Shown here piece after piece: positions 46,953-54,038 of a stretch of DNA of 64,000 nucleotides (position 1 is the first letter of the stretch; the number at the start of each line of letters is the position of its first letter). The notes beneath the pieces were generated by a model. It searched no databases, had not been told where the DNA came from, and saw only the letters and a program-made list of their open reading frames with translations. This DNA comes from Kineosporia babensis (GTDB lineage Bacteria > Actinomycetota > Actinomycetes > Actinomycetales > Kineosporiaceae): the NCBI RefSeq assembly GCF_021129305.1, contig NZ_JAJOMB010000012.1, positions 124,001-188,000 on the forward strand. The letters run 5' to 3'. The position numbers and the translations under genes are program-made.

Positions 46953-47930
46953 TTACTTGGAGCTCACGGCCTGCCAGGCGGCCCAGGCCGAGGCGACCAT
47001 GTCCTCCAGGCTGTGCCGGGTGTCCCACTCCAGGTCGCGCCGGGCCAGCTGGCCGTCGGCGACGATCTGCGCCGGGTCGCCCGGGCGCCGGTCGAGAATC
47101 TCCGGCTCGAAGGCGATCCCGGTGACCTTGGCGACCGCGGTCATGATCTCCAGCACCGAGGCGCCGCTGCCACTACCCAGGTTGTAGACCCGCTCGATCG
47201 GCTGCCCGGCCTCCATCCGCGCCGCCGCGGCCACGTGCGCCAGCGCGATGTCCTGCACGTGCACGTAGTCGCGCACGCAGGAGCCGTCCGGGGTGGGGTA
47301 GTCGTTGCCGCGCACCTTCGGGATCCCGCCGTCGGTGAGGGTTTTCATCACCAGGGGGAAGAGGTTGTGCGGGCTGACGTCGTAGATGTCGGGGTGGCCG
47401 GAGCCCACCACGTTGAAGTAGCGCAGCGAGGTGTGCGTGAGGTCGGAGACCTTACCCACGTTGCGCAGCAGCCATTCCCCGATGAGCTTGCTCTCGCCGT
47501 AGGGGGATTCGGGCGTGGTCGCGGTGGTCTCGGTGACCAGCTCCACGTCCGGGGTGCCGTAGACCCCGGCGCTGGAGGAGAACACGATGTTCTTGACCCC
47601 GACCTCGGCCATCACCTCGAGCAGGTGCTGGGTGCCCTGCACGTTCTGGGTATAGGTGTGCAGCGGGCGCTTCACCGACTCGCCCGCGTACTTGAAGCCG
47701 GCGCAGTGGATGACGCCGGTGATCGGGCTGCCGTCCGCCTCGGTCAGGGCCGCGCGCAGGGCGGCCCGGTCGAGGATGGAACCTTCGTGGAACCGCGTGC
47801 CGGAGCCGACGAATCCGCGGATGCCGGTCGAGAGGTCGTCCAGAACGGCGACCGACCGTCCCGACTCCTCGAGGCAGCGGGCGATGTGAGCACCGATGTA
47901 TCCGGCGCCGCCGGTCACAAGCCATGTCAT
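46953..47930 (-). CDS. galE: UDP-glucose 4-epimerase
   Basis: Interconverts UDP-glucose and UDP-galactose for cell-wall and exopolysaccharide galactose. 325 residues; NAD-binding WLVTGGAGYIGAHIARCLEE at the N-terminus, HCAGFKYAGESVKRPLHTY, IVFSSSAGVYG with the catalytic Ser region, and YGESKLIGEW with the Tyr-x3-Lys pair. C-terminal sugar-site elements are LRYFNVVGSG, RDYVHVQDIALAHVAA and YNLGSGSGASVLE. Start ATG 47930 begins directly at the Rossmann strand. It stands alone, ending at a hairpin. Confidence 0.93.
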   Translation of the reverse strand: MTWLVTGGAGYIGAHIARCLEESGRSVAVLDDLSTGIRGFVGSGTRFHEGSILDRAALRAALTEADGSPITGVIHCAGFKYAGESVKRPLHTYTQNVQGTQHLLEVMAEVGVKNIVFSSSAGVYGTPDVELVTETTATTPESPYGESKLIGEWLLRNVGKVSDLTHTSLRYFNVVGSGHPDIYDVSPHNLFPLVMKTLTDGGIPKVRGNDYPTPDGSCVRDYVHVQDIALAHVAAAARMEAGQPIERVYNLGSGSGASVLEIMTAVAKVTGIAFEPEILDRRPGDPAQIVADGQLARRDLEWDTRHSLEDMVASAWAAWQAVSSK

Positions 47931-48014
47931 ATCGTCAACCCTACCCATCGGCTCCGGCCAGCCGGTTCGCGGGCGGTCGGCGAAGAATCGCCAAACGTCC
48001 CTGATCGGGCGAAA

Positions 48015-48857
48015 CTAGCGGGGGCGCAGGTCCAGATGCACCCGAACGGCACGATGGTCGCCGACCGGAAGATCACTCACGAGCTCTCCTCGGGCACTGA
48101 TTCCCGGCGGCAGGCCGACCCCCAGCACGTGGTCGAGTTGTACCCCCGGACGCAGTGCGGGGAAGGTGGCACCGCTGACCAGGGGAGTCCAGCCGGTGGC
48201 CTGCTGTACCGGCAGCGGGGGCATGTTCAGATCGCCCAGCATCAGCACCGGCCCCGGCAGTCGCAGCTTGTTCAGCCAGCGCCGGATCCGGCGAAGCTGG
48301 CGCAGGTTCACCCCCGGTACGAAAGAAAGGTGAGTACAGACCACACTCACCCCGTTGGTCAGCACCGCCGCCAGGGCAACCCGAGGCTCGTCGCGTAGCC
48401 AGATCATCCGCCCGGGCACCGGCATCGGGAATCGTCCGGGAGAAGGGGCCAGCCGCAGCTCATGCCACTGCTTCACTTCCAGGCGCGACACCAGGCATAC
48501 CCCGTACCGCGGAAGGGCGTCAGTGCTGAAAGGTACGTACTCGGAATTGGGGACGGGGTGCGAACCTTCCGCAGGGAGAGCGGGCTCCCAGCCCGGCTCA
48601 CCGGGGGTACCCAGAACCGTGGGCGCGAATCTGGCGTACGGCGTCTGCATGGCCCGGGCGATCTCGGCGGTCTGGTCGACCAGCCCCGAGCGGGGCTGCG
48701 CGAAGTCGACCTCCTGGCAGGCCAACACGTCTACATCGAGCGTCCGCACCGCCTCGGCCAGTGCCTGCGGCCCGGCGTCGGTCCCCCGAGAGCTACGCCC
48801 GGAGGACAGGTTCAGAGAGGCGACCTTCAGGGGAGAGCCTTCACCAGGGCTGGTCAC
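48015..48857 (-). CDS. Endonuclease/exonuclease/phosphatase (EEP) family hydrolase
   Basis: About 280-residue soluble metal-dependent phosphoesterase. Unlike the membrane EEP protein at 31-33 kb, the catalytic set is intact: Asn in VASLNLSSGR, Glu in LACQEVDF, His in VVCTHLSF, GDLNMPP, LDHVLG and GDHRAVRVHL. There is no signal peptide, so it probably acts in the cytosol on nucleic acid or a phosphorylated lipid/sugar; the substrate is unknown. GTG 48857 with GGAG three bases upstream is preferred over TTG 48872. It overlaps the kinase gene by 17 nt. Confidence 0.85.
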   Translation of the reverse strand: MTSPGEGSPLKVASLNLSSGRSSRGTDAGPQALAEAVRTLDVDVLACQEVDFAQPRSGLVDQTAEIARAMQTPYARFAPTVLGTPGEPGWEPALPAEGSHPVPNSEYVPFSTDALPRYGVCLVSRLEVKQWHELRLAPSPGRFPMPVPGRMIWLRDEPRVALAAVLTNGVSVVCTHLSFVPGVNLRQLRRIRRWLNKLRLPGPVLMLGDLNMPPLPVQQATGWTPLVSGATFPALRPGVQLDHVLGVGLPPGISARGELVSDLPVGDHRAVRVHLDLRPR

Positions 48858-49752
48858 CGACTCCGGCCTCAAGGTCGGCCAGCATCTGCACCGCGTCGTC
48901 CACGATCCCCGCGTCGTCGGTGTGGACCCCGTGCAGCAGCCACCGGGCGATCGCGAACTCCCCGGACAGCCGGGCCCGCCGGCGCAGGTCGACGTCCACT
49001 GCCTCGCCGCGCGCCTCCAGGTAGGCCTTGAACGCCACGGGCAGCACCGGCTCGGTCGCCCCGATCGACAGCCAGGCCAGGTCGTCGGCCGGATCGGCGA
49101 CCCGGGTCTCGGACCACTCCATCACCCCGGTCACCGCCTCGCCCTCGGCCAGCACGTTGTCGCCGGCCAGGTCGCCGTGCACCACGCAGGGGACGAACCG
49201 CCAGGCGCCGACCTCCTCCACCGCGTGCTCCCAGCGGGTCAGCAGCCGGACGGGGGTAAGGCCGGTCGCCGCCACCCGATCCAGCTCGGCCAGTCGGCGG
49301 AAGCGGTACTCCTCGGCCGTGTAGATCGGCAGTCCGGCCTCTTCCACCAGGCGGGTGGGCAGGTTGTGGATGGCCGCGATCGCCTCGCCGTACGAAACCG
49401 CCAGCGCCGAGCGGTGCAGCAACTCCAGGGGGCGAATCGGCCTCCCCGGCAGTTTTCGATGGACCAGCGCGCGGCTGCCGTTGGGGAGCGCGGCCACCCC
49501 CTCGGCCTCTGGCAGACCGAAGGGGAGCCAGGAACGCAGCCGGCTGACCAGTTCGGACTCCGCGTCCAGGCGCATGCTGGCCACGTCGTTGCGGGGCGCG
49601 CGCACCACCCAGTGCCGGCTCAGGTTGTCCTCGATGAGGGCGGTGTCCACGTCGTCGGCGTTCGCGTCCACAGTCTGCGTGCGCATCGGCTCCAGTCCGT
49701 TGACCGCGGCGGAGGCGAGCGCTGCCAGAGAGAGCGGTGATCGGGCAGGCAC
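48841..49752 (-). CDS. Aminoglycoside-phosphotransferase-fold kinase
   Basis: About 303 residues, start GTG 49752. The APH/choline-kinase fold is recognised by the catalytic loop VVHGDLAGDNVL and the following metal-binding strand VMEWSETRVADPADDLAWL. The usual Asp of the DxD motif is Glu here, which might lower or alter activity. The N-lobe includes HWVVRAPRNDVASMRLDAE with a putative ATP-binding region and HRKLPGRPI. The substrate is unknown: macrolide, aminoglycoside and cell-metabolite kinases share this fold, and chromosomal context beside an EEP phosphatase and NudC argues against a resistance gene. Confidence 0.82.
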   Translation of the reverse strand: MPARSPLSLAALASAAVNGLEPMRTQTVDANADDVDTALIEDNLSRHWVVRAPRNDVASMRLDAESELVSRLRSWLPFGLPEAEGVAALPNGSRALVHRKLPGRPIRPLELLHRSALAVSYGEAIAAIHNLPTRLVEEAGLPIYTAEEYRFRRLAELDRVAATGLTPVRLLTRWEHAVEEVGAWRFVPCVVHGDLAGDNVLAEGEAVTGVMEWSETRVADPADDLAWLSIGATEPVLPVAFKAYLEARGEAVDVDLRRRARLSGEFAIARWLLHGVHTDDAGIVDDAVQMLADLEAGVGDQPW

Positions 49753-49791
49753 CAGGTAACCGTAACCGCAGAACCCGATTAGGGTGCGGCT

Positions 49792-50706
49792 ATGTCTCTG
49801 GAGCGTCTTTCCCTGTCCCGATCGACGCTCGACCGGGCGGCGGTCCGCCGCTCCGAACCGCAGTTGATCGAGACCCTGCTCGCCGACCCCCGCACCCTGG
49901 TCGCGTTGTTCCACGAGGGCGAGACCGCGATCTCCGCCCAGCCCACGCTGCAGCTGTGGGCCGCGAACTCGGTCAGTGGGCTGAAAAGCGAGTCCCCGTA
50001 CTTCTTCCTGGGAGTAGACGGCGAGGGCCGGGGGTACCTCGCGCTCTCCGTGGCGGAGCGTCCGCCCACGCCAGAGGGGGTGCGCTGGGCCTCGCTGCGT
50101 GAGGTCGGCGCGCTGCTGGACGACACCGGCGCGGGCATCTTCACCACCGCCGTCGCGCTGATCGCCTGGCACCGTTTTCACACCCACTGCGCGAACTGCG
50201 GCACCGGCACGAACGTGATTCAGGGCGGCTGGGTGCGGTTGTGCCCGGCGTGCAGCCGGGAGCACTACCCCCGCACCGACCCGGCGGTGATCATGACCGT
50301 CGTCGGCCCGGACGACCGGGTGCTGCTGGGGCGGCAGGCGGCCTGGCCGGAACACCGTTACTCGACCCTGGCGGGCTTCGTGGAGCCGGGCGAGTCGCTG
50401 GAGGACGCGGTGCGCCGGGAGGTGGCCGAAGAGTCAGGTGTACTGGTCGGTGCGGTGCATTACCGGGGCAGTCAGCCCTGGCCGTTCCCGTCGTCGCTGA
50501 TGCTGGGCTTCCGGGGCGAGGCGCTGTCCAGCGAGATCCGGGTGGACGAGGTCGAGATCGACGATGCGCGCTGGTGGAGCCGGGAAGAACTGCAGGCCGA
50601 CATCAAGGAGGGCCGGCTGATCCTGCCGCCCGCCGTCTCGATCGCCCGCCGGCTGATCGAGGACTGGTTCGGCGCCCCGATCCCGGACGACCCGGCCGCC
50701 TGGTGA
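49792..50706 (+). CDS. nudC: NAD(H)/NADH pyrophosphatase, Nudix family
   Basis: 304-residue NudC, which hydrolyses NADH and can remove NAD caps from RNA. The zinc ribbon is HCANCGTGTNVIQGG ... RLCPACSREHYPRTDP, and the Nudix box is GFVEPGESLEDAVRREVAEESGV, followed by SQPWPFPSSLMLGF (the NADH-specific SQPWPFPxS motif). The N-terminal third is the less conserved NUDIX-like domain. The position next to mycoredoxin and uvrD2 matches Rv3199c in M. tuberculosis. Confidence 0.95.
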   Translation: MSLERLSLSRSTLDRAAVRRSEPQLIETLLADPRTLVALFHEGETAISAQPTLQLWAANSVSGLKSESPYFFLGVDGEGRGYLALSVAERPPTPEGVRWASLREVGALLDDTGAGIFTTAVALIAWHRFHTHCANCGTGTNVIQGGWVRLCPACSREHYPRTDPAVIMTVVGPDDRVLLGRQAAWPEHRYSTLAGFVEPGESLEDAVRREVAEESGVLVGAVHYRGSQPWPFPSSLMLGFRGEALSSEIRVDEVEIDDARWWSREELQADIKEGRLILPPAVSIARRLIEDWFGAPIPDDPAAW

Positions 50707-50785
50707 AGAACTGAGAACCAGAATTTGGGGACGTTTGCGGTCACCGGCGGCGGCGAAGGTCGCCGTCGGTGCGGGCGGGCGACAT

Positions 50786-51424
50786 TCAGGCAGTTCGCAG
50801 CGCAGGCCGGTCCGGGTGGTCGAAGCGGACCACCAGATCGGCGTGCCGGGTGGGTTCGTCCTCGGCGAGGTAACGCAACCAGGCGCCCGTGGTGCGCTCG
50901 GCCTCCTCAGGGGGCAACCGACGTCCTAAAGCACCCGACGACACGTCCAGGTGAACCACGAGATCAAACCCGTCGCGAACGTCCCCTCGGGTGAAAAACC
51001 GGCCGTCGACAACGGCGACCGTGCCGGGAGGCGCGGGCTGCGGGGTAATCCGCACCGAGCGATCGGTGTCGGGATCGCGCAGCCGGGGTAGATAGGTGTG
51101 CCGGCCGTCCGGCAGCAGCGCGTCCAGCACCTCGCGGCGCAACGCTGGAAAGTCGTACCAGAGGTCGTAGGCCGAGTCCGGGTCGTCGTGCCCGTACTCC
51201 AGCCGCACCGAGCGTCCCTGCAGGAAGTCCCGGGCACTCACCCGGACCACCGGTACCGCCTGCTCGGCCAGCACCGCGGCGATCTCGTCGGCCAGCCCGG
51301 CGGTGTCCTGCTCCACCGGGCCGTCGACGCCCAGGCGCAGCCGCGGGCGGTCGGAACCGCTGCGGTCACCCAGCAGCTCGGTCAGCTGCCGGGCGATCCG
51401 CGTGGCCAGTTCCCTGGGGGTCAG
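50786..51424 (-). CDS. Uridine-kinase-like P-loop fold protein with lost Walker A; probable non-canonical start
   Basis: The recognised C-terminal part runs from GTG 51316 (DEIAAVLAEQAVPVVRVSARDF, LPRLRDPDTDRSVR, TVAVVDGRFF, FDLVVHLDVS), typical of uridine-kinase-like proteins. The open frame continues upstream with family-like sequence (RPRLRLGVDGPVEQD) but without ATG, GTG or TTG. A CTG at 51424 has GGAG six bases upstream, so I extend the gene to it (about 212 aa). The P-loop position reads GPVEQDTAG instead of GxxGxGKT, so ATP binding is doubtful. It follows the mycoredoxin gene by 16 nt on the same strand. Confidence 0.65.
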   Translation of the reverse strand: MTPRELATRIARQLTELLGDRSGSDRPRLRLGVDGPVEQDTAGLADEIAAVLAEQAVPVVRVSARDFLQGRSVRLEYGHDDPDSAYDLWYDFPALRREVLDALLPDGRHTYLPRLRDPDTDRSVRITPQPAPPGTVAVVDGRFFTRGDVRDGFDLVVHLDVSSGALGRRLPPEEAERTTGAWLRYLAEDEPTRHADLVVRFDHPDRPALRTA

Positions 51425-51440
51425 TTCAGGCTCCGGGAGC

Positions 51441-51701
51441 TCAGACCGAGGCGCCGAGCCGGGACTTGACCTCGGCCAGCGACGGGTTGGTGGCGGCCGT
51501 GCCGTCCGGGAAGACCACGGTGGGAACGGTCTGGTTGCCGCCGTTCACCGACATCACGTAGTCCGCGGCGTCCGGGACCTCTTCGATGTTGACTTCGGTG
51601 TAGCCGATGCCCTCCCGCTTCAGCTGGCTCTTCAGCCGCTGGCAGTAGCCGCACCAGGTGGTGCTGAACATCGTGATCGTGCCGGGAGCCGGGGCGTCCA
51701 T
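51441..51701 (-). CDS. mrx1: Mycoredoxin (glutaredoxin-like, CGYC)
   Basis: 86-residue glutaredoxin-fold protein with active site TTWCGYCQRLKSQL, cis-Pro TVPTVVFPDGT and the C-terminal NPSLAEVKSRL helix. In actinobacteria such proteins reduce mycothiol mixed disulfides. It is divergent from uvrD2, matching Rv3198A next to Rv3198c. Start ATG 51701. Confidence 0.93.
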   Translation of the reverse strand: MDAPAPGTITMFSTTWCGYCQRLKSQLKREGIGYTEVNIEEVPDAADYVMSVNGGNQTVPTVVFPDGTAATNPSLAEVKSRLGASV

Positions 51702-51801
51702 CGAAGCTGTCCTTCCAGTTCGGTCGAACTCGTCGAGCGTTCAACATCGTGGCACGGGGCTCTGTTCCCGGCCGCCTCGAGTCACCTGAGAGGATGCCCC
51801 G

Positions 51802-53946
51802 ATGACGAATCCGGCCCACCTCCATCAGGGTGCCGACGGCATGCTGGCCGGGCTGGACCCGGAGCAGCGGGAGGTCGCCCTGGCCGTGCGCGGCCCGGTC
51901 TGCGTGCTGGCCGGCGCCGGCACCGGCAAGACCCGCGCGATCACTCACCGCATCGCCTACGGCGTGCACTCCGGCGTCTACGTACCCCAGCACGTTCTGG
52001 CCGTCACGTTCACCGCCCGCGCCGCCGGGGAGATGCGCACCCGCCTGCGCCAACTCGGCGTCGGGGGAGTCCAGGCGCGCACCTTCCACGCTGCGGCCCT
52101 GCGCCAGCTCGGCTACTTCTTCCCCCGGGTGATCGGCGGCCGACCCCCGGAGCTGCTGGAGCACAAGGCGCGCATGGTCGCCGACGCGGCCGCCCGGCTG
52201 CGCCTGACCGTCGACCGCACCGCCGTACGGGACCTGTCCGCCGAGATCGAGTGGTCCAAGGTCATGCTGCTCACCCCCGAGAGCTACATCCGGGCGGCCC
52301 GGGCAGCCGGCCGGGGTGAGCCCGGGGGCTTTCCGCTGGAGGCGGTCTCCCGGCTGATCGGGGTCTACGAAGAGGCCAAGACCGATCGCGGCATGATCGA
52401 CTTCGAGGACGTCCTGCTGCTGATGGCGGGCATCATCGAGAGCCACCCCAACGTGGCGAACGAGGTCCGCGGGCAGTACCGGCACTTCGTGGTGGACGAG
52501 TACCAGGACGTCTCGCCGTTGCAGCAGCGCCTGCTCAGCCAGTGGCTGGGCGAGCGCAAGGAGCTGTGCGTGGTCGGCGACCCGAGCCAGACCATCTACT
52601 CCTTCACCGGCGCCAGCCCGGAGCACCTGATGAAGTTCCCGCAGGAATATCCGGACGCCACGGTGGTGAAGCTGGTCCGCGACTACCGCTCCACGCCGCA
52701 GATCGTCTCCCTGGCCAACCGTCTGCTCGCCCGCCGGGTGAAGACCTCCGGCCCGCCGCCGCTGGAACTGCGAGCCCAGCGGCCCCCCGGCCCGGCGCCC
52801 CGGCTGACCGCCCACGACGACGACAGCGCGGAAGCGGCAGCAGTGGCCAAGCAGGTCTCCGCCCTTCTGGACGACGGCGTGCGGGCGCGTGAGATCGCCG
52901 TGCTGTTCCGCACCAACTCCCAGTCCGAGCAGGTGGAGCAGGCCCTGGCCGACGCCGGGCTGGCCTACCAATTGCGCGGTGGGGAGCGGTTCTTCAACCG
53001 TAAAGAGGTGCGCGAGGCCGTCATGCTGATCCGCGGCGCCGCCCGCGGCGGCCTCGGTGACGGAACCCTCGGGGAGGCGACCAGAGACGTCCTTTCGCAC
53101 TGCGGATGGACGCCCGAGGCGCCCACCGGGGTACAGGCCGGTGGGGTGCGGGAGCGCTGGGAGTCACTGCAGGCGCTGGCCGCGCTGGCCGACGACCTGG
53201 CCGTCGCCCGCCCCGAGGCAACGCTGTCCGACCTGGTCACCGAACTGGACGAGCGGGCCTCGGCCCAGCACGCGCCCTCGGTCGAGGGGGTCACGCTGGC
53301 CTCCCTGCACGCCGCGAAGGGCCTGGAGTGGGACGCGGTCTTCCTGATCGGCCTGTCCGAAGGCCTGATGCCGATCTCGTTCGCCGAGAACTGGGACGCG
53401 GTCGAGGAGGAACGCCGGCTGTTCTACGTCGGCATCACCCGCGCCCGGGAGCATCTGAACCTCTCGTGGGCCCGATCCCGCAACCCGGGCGGCCGGGCCT
53501 CCCGTAACCCCTCGCGCTTCCTGGACGGCCTGTTCGTGGAGAGCGGGCAGGGCGCGGTAGCCGAGCGCCGCCCGCCCAAGGCGCGCGAGACCCGTCCTAA
53601 ATCCCAAAAGCCCCCGGCCCTGTGCAAACTCTGCAACCGGGCGCTCACCAGCGCGGTGGAACGCAAGGTGGGCCGCTGCTCGTCCTGCCCGGCGGGGTAC
53701 GACGAGGAGACGCTGCAGCGGCTGCGCGACTGGCGTACCGCCGCCGCCGAGGCCGCCCGGATGCCTCCCTACGTGATCTTCACCGACGCCACGCTGATGG
53801 CCATCGCGGAGGCCAACCCGAGCGAGCCCGGGCAGCTCGCCGGCGTGCCGGGAGTCGGGGCGACCAAGCTCCAGCGGTTCGGCGATGACGTGCTGGCCGT
53901 GCTGGCCGGAAAATCGCTGCCCGGCCTGGAATGGGAAACCCCCTGA
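51802..53946 (+). CDS. uvrD2: ATP-dependent DNA helicase UvrD2 (superfamily 1)
   Basis: 714 residues. Helicase motifs in order: Q-motif LDPEQREVALAV, Walker A AGAGTGKTRAITHR, Ia AVTFTARAAGEM, II VVDEYQDVSPLQQ, III VVGDPSQTIYSFTGA, IV EIAVLFRTNSQSE, V VTLASLHAAKGLEWD and VI EERRLFYVGITRARE. The C-terminus has a tetracysteine module (LCKLCNRAL ... GRCSSCP) and an HRDC domain (about residues 635-710), the architecture of mycobacterial UvrD2. It unwinds 3'-tailed DNA in repair. GAGAGGA lies upstream of ATG 51802. Confidence 0.95.
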   Translation: MTNPAHLHQGADGMLAGLDPEQREVALAVRGPVCVLAGAGTGKTRAITHRIAYGVHSGVYVPQHVLAVTFTARAAGEMRTRLRQLGVGGVQARTFHAAALRQLGYFFPRVIGGRPPELLEHKARMVADAAARLRLTVDRTAVRDLSAEIEWSKVMLLTPESYIRAARAAGRGEPGGFPLEAVSRLIGVYEEAKTDRGMIDFEDVLLLMAGIIESHPNVANEVRGQYRHFVVDEYQDVSPLQQRLLSQWLGERKELCVVGDPSQTIYSFTGASPEHLMKFPQEYPDATVVKLVRDYRSTPQIVSLANRLLARRVKTSGPPPLELRAQRPPGPAPRLTAHDDDSAEAAAVAKQVSALLDDGVRAREIAVLFRTNSQSEQVEQALADAGLAYQLRGGERFFNRKEVREAVMLIRGAARGGLGDGTLGEATRDVLSHCGWTPEAPTGVQAGGVRERWESLQALAALADDLAVARPEATLSDLVTELDERASAQHAPSVEGVTLASLHAAKGLEWDAVFLIGLSEGLMPISFAENWDAVEEERRLFYVGITRAREHLNLSWARSRNPGGRASRNPSRFLDGLFVESGQGAVAERRPPKARETRPKSQKPPALCKLCNRALTSAVERKVGRCSSCPAGYDEETLQRLRDWRTAAAEAARMPPYVIFTDATLMAIAEANPSEPGQLAGVPGVGATKLQRFGDDVLAVLAGKSLPGLEWETP

Positions 53947-54038
53947 GACCAGCCCGGCGCCGCCATCGCGCGCCTTCGGACACTTACACCGCCTAAGGTG
54001 TCCAGTGACGGATCGGTCGCTTTTCGGAGGATCTCTCG

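Noticed and set aside
48841-49752. Acquired aminoglycoside resistance gene
   Set aside because: Only the fold is shared; base composition and the conserved housekeeping context argue for a chromosomal metabolite kinase.
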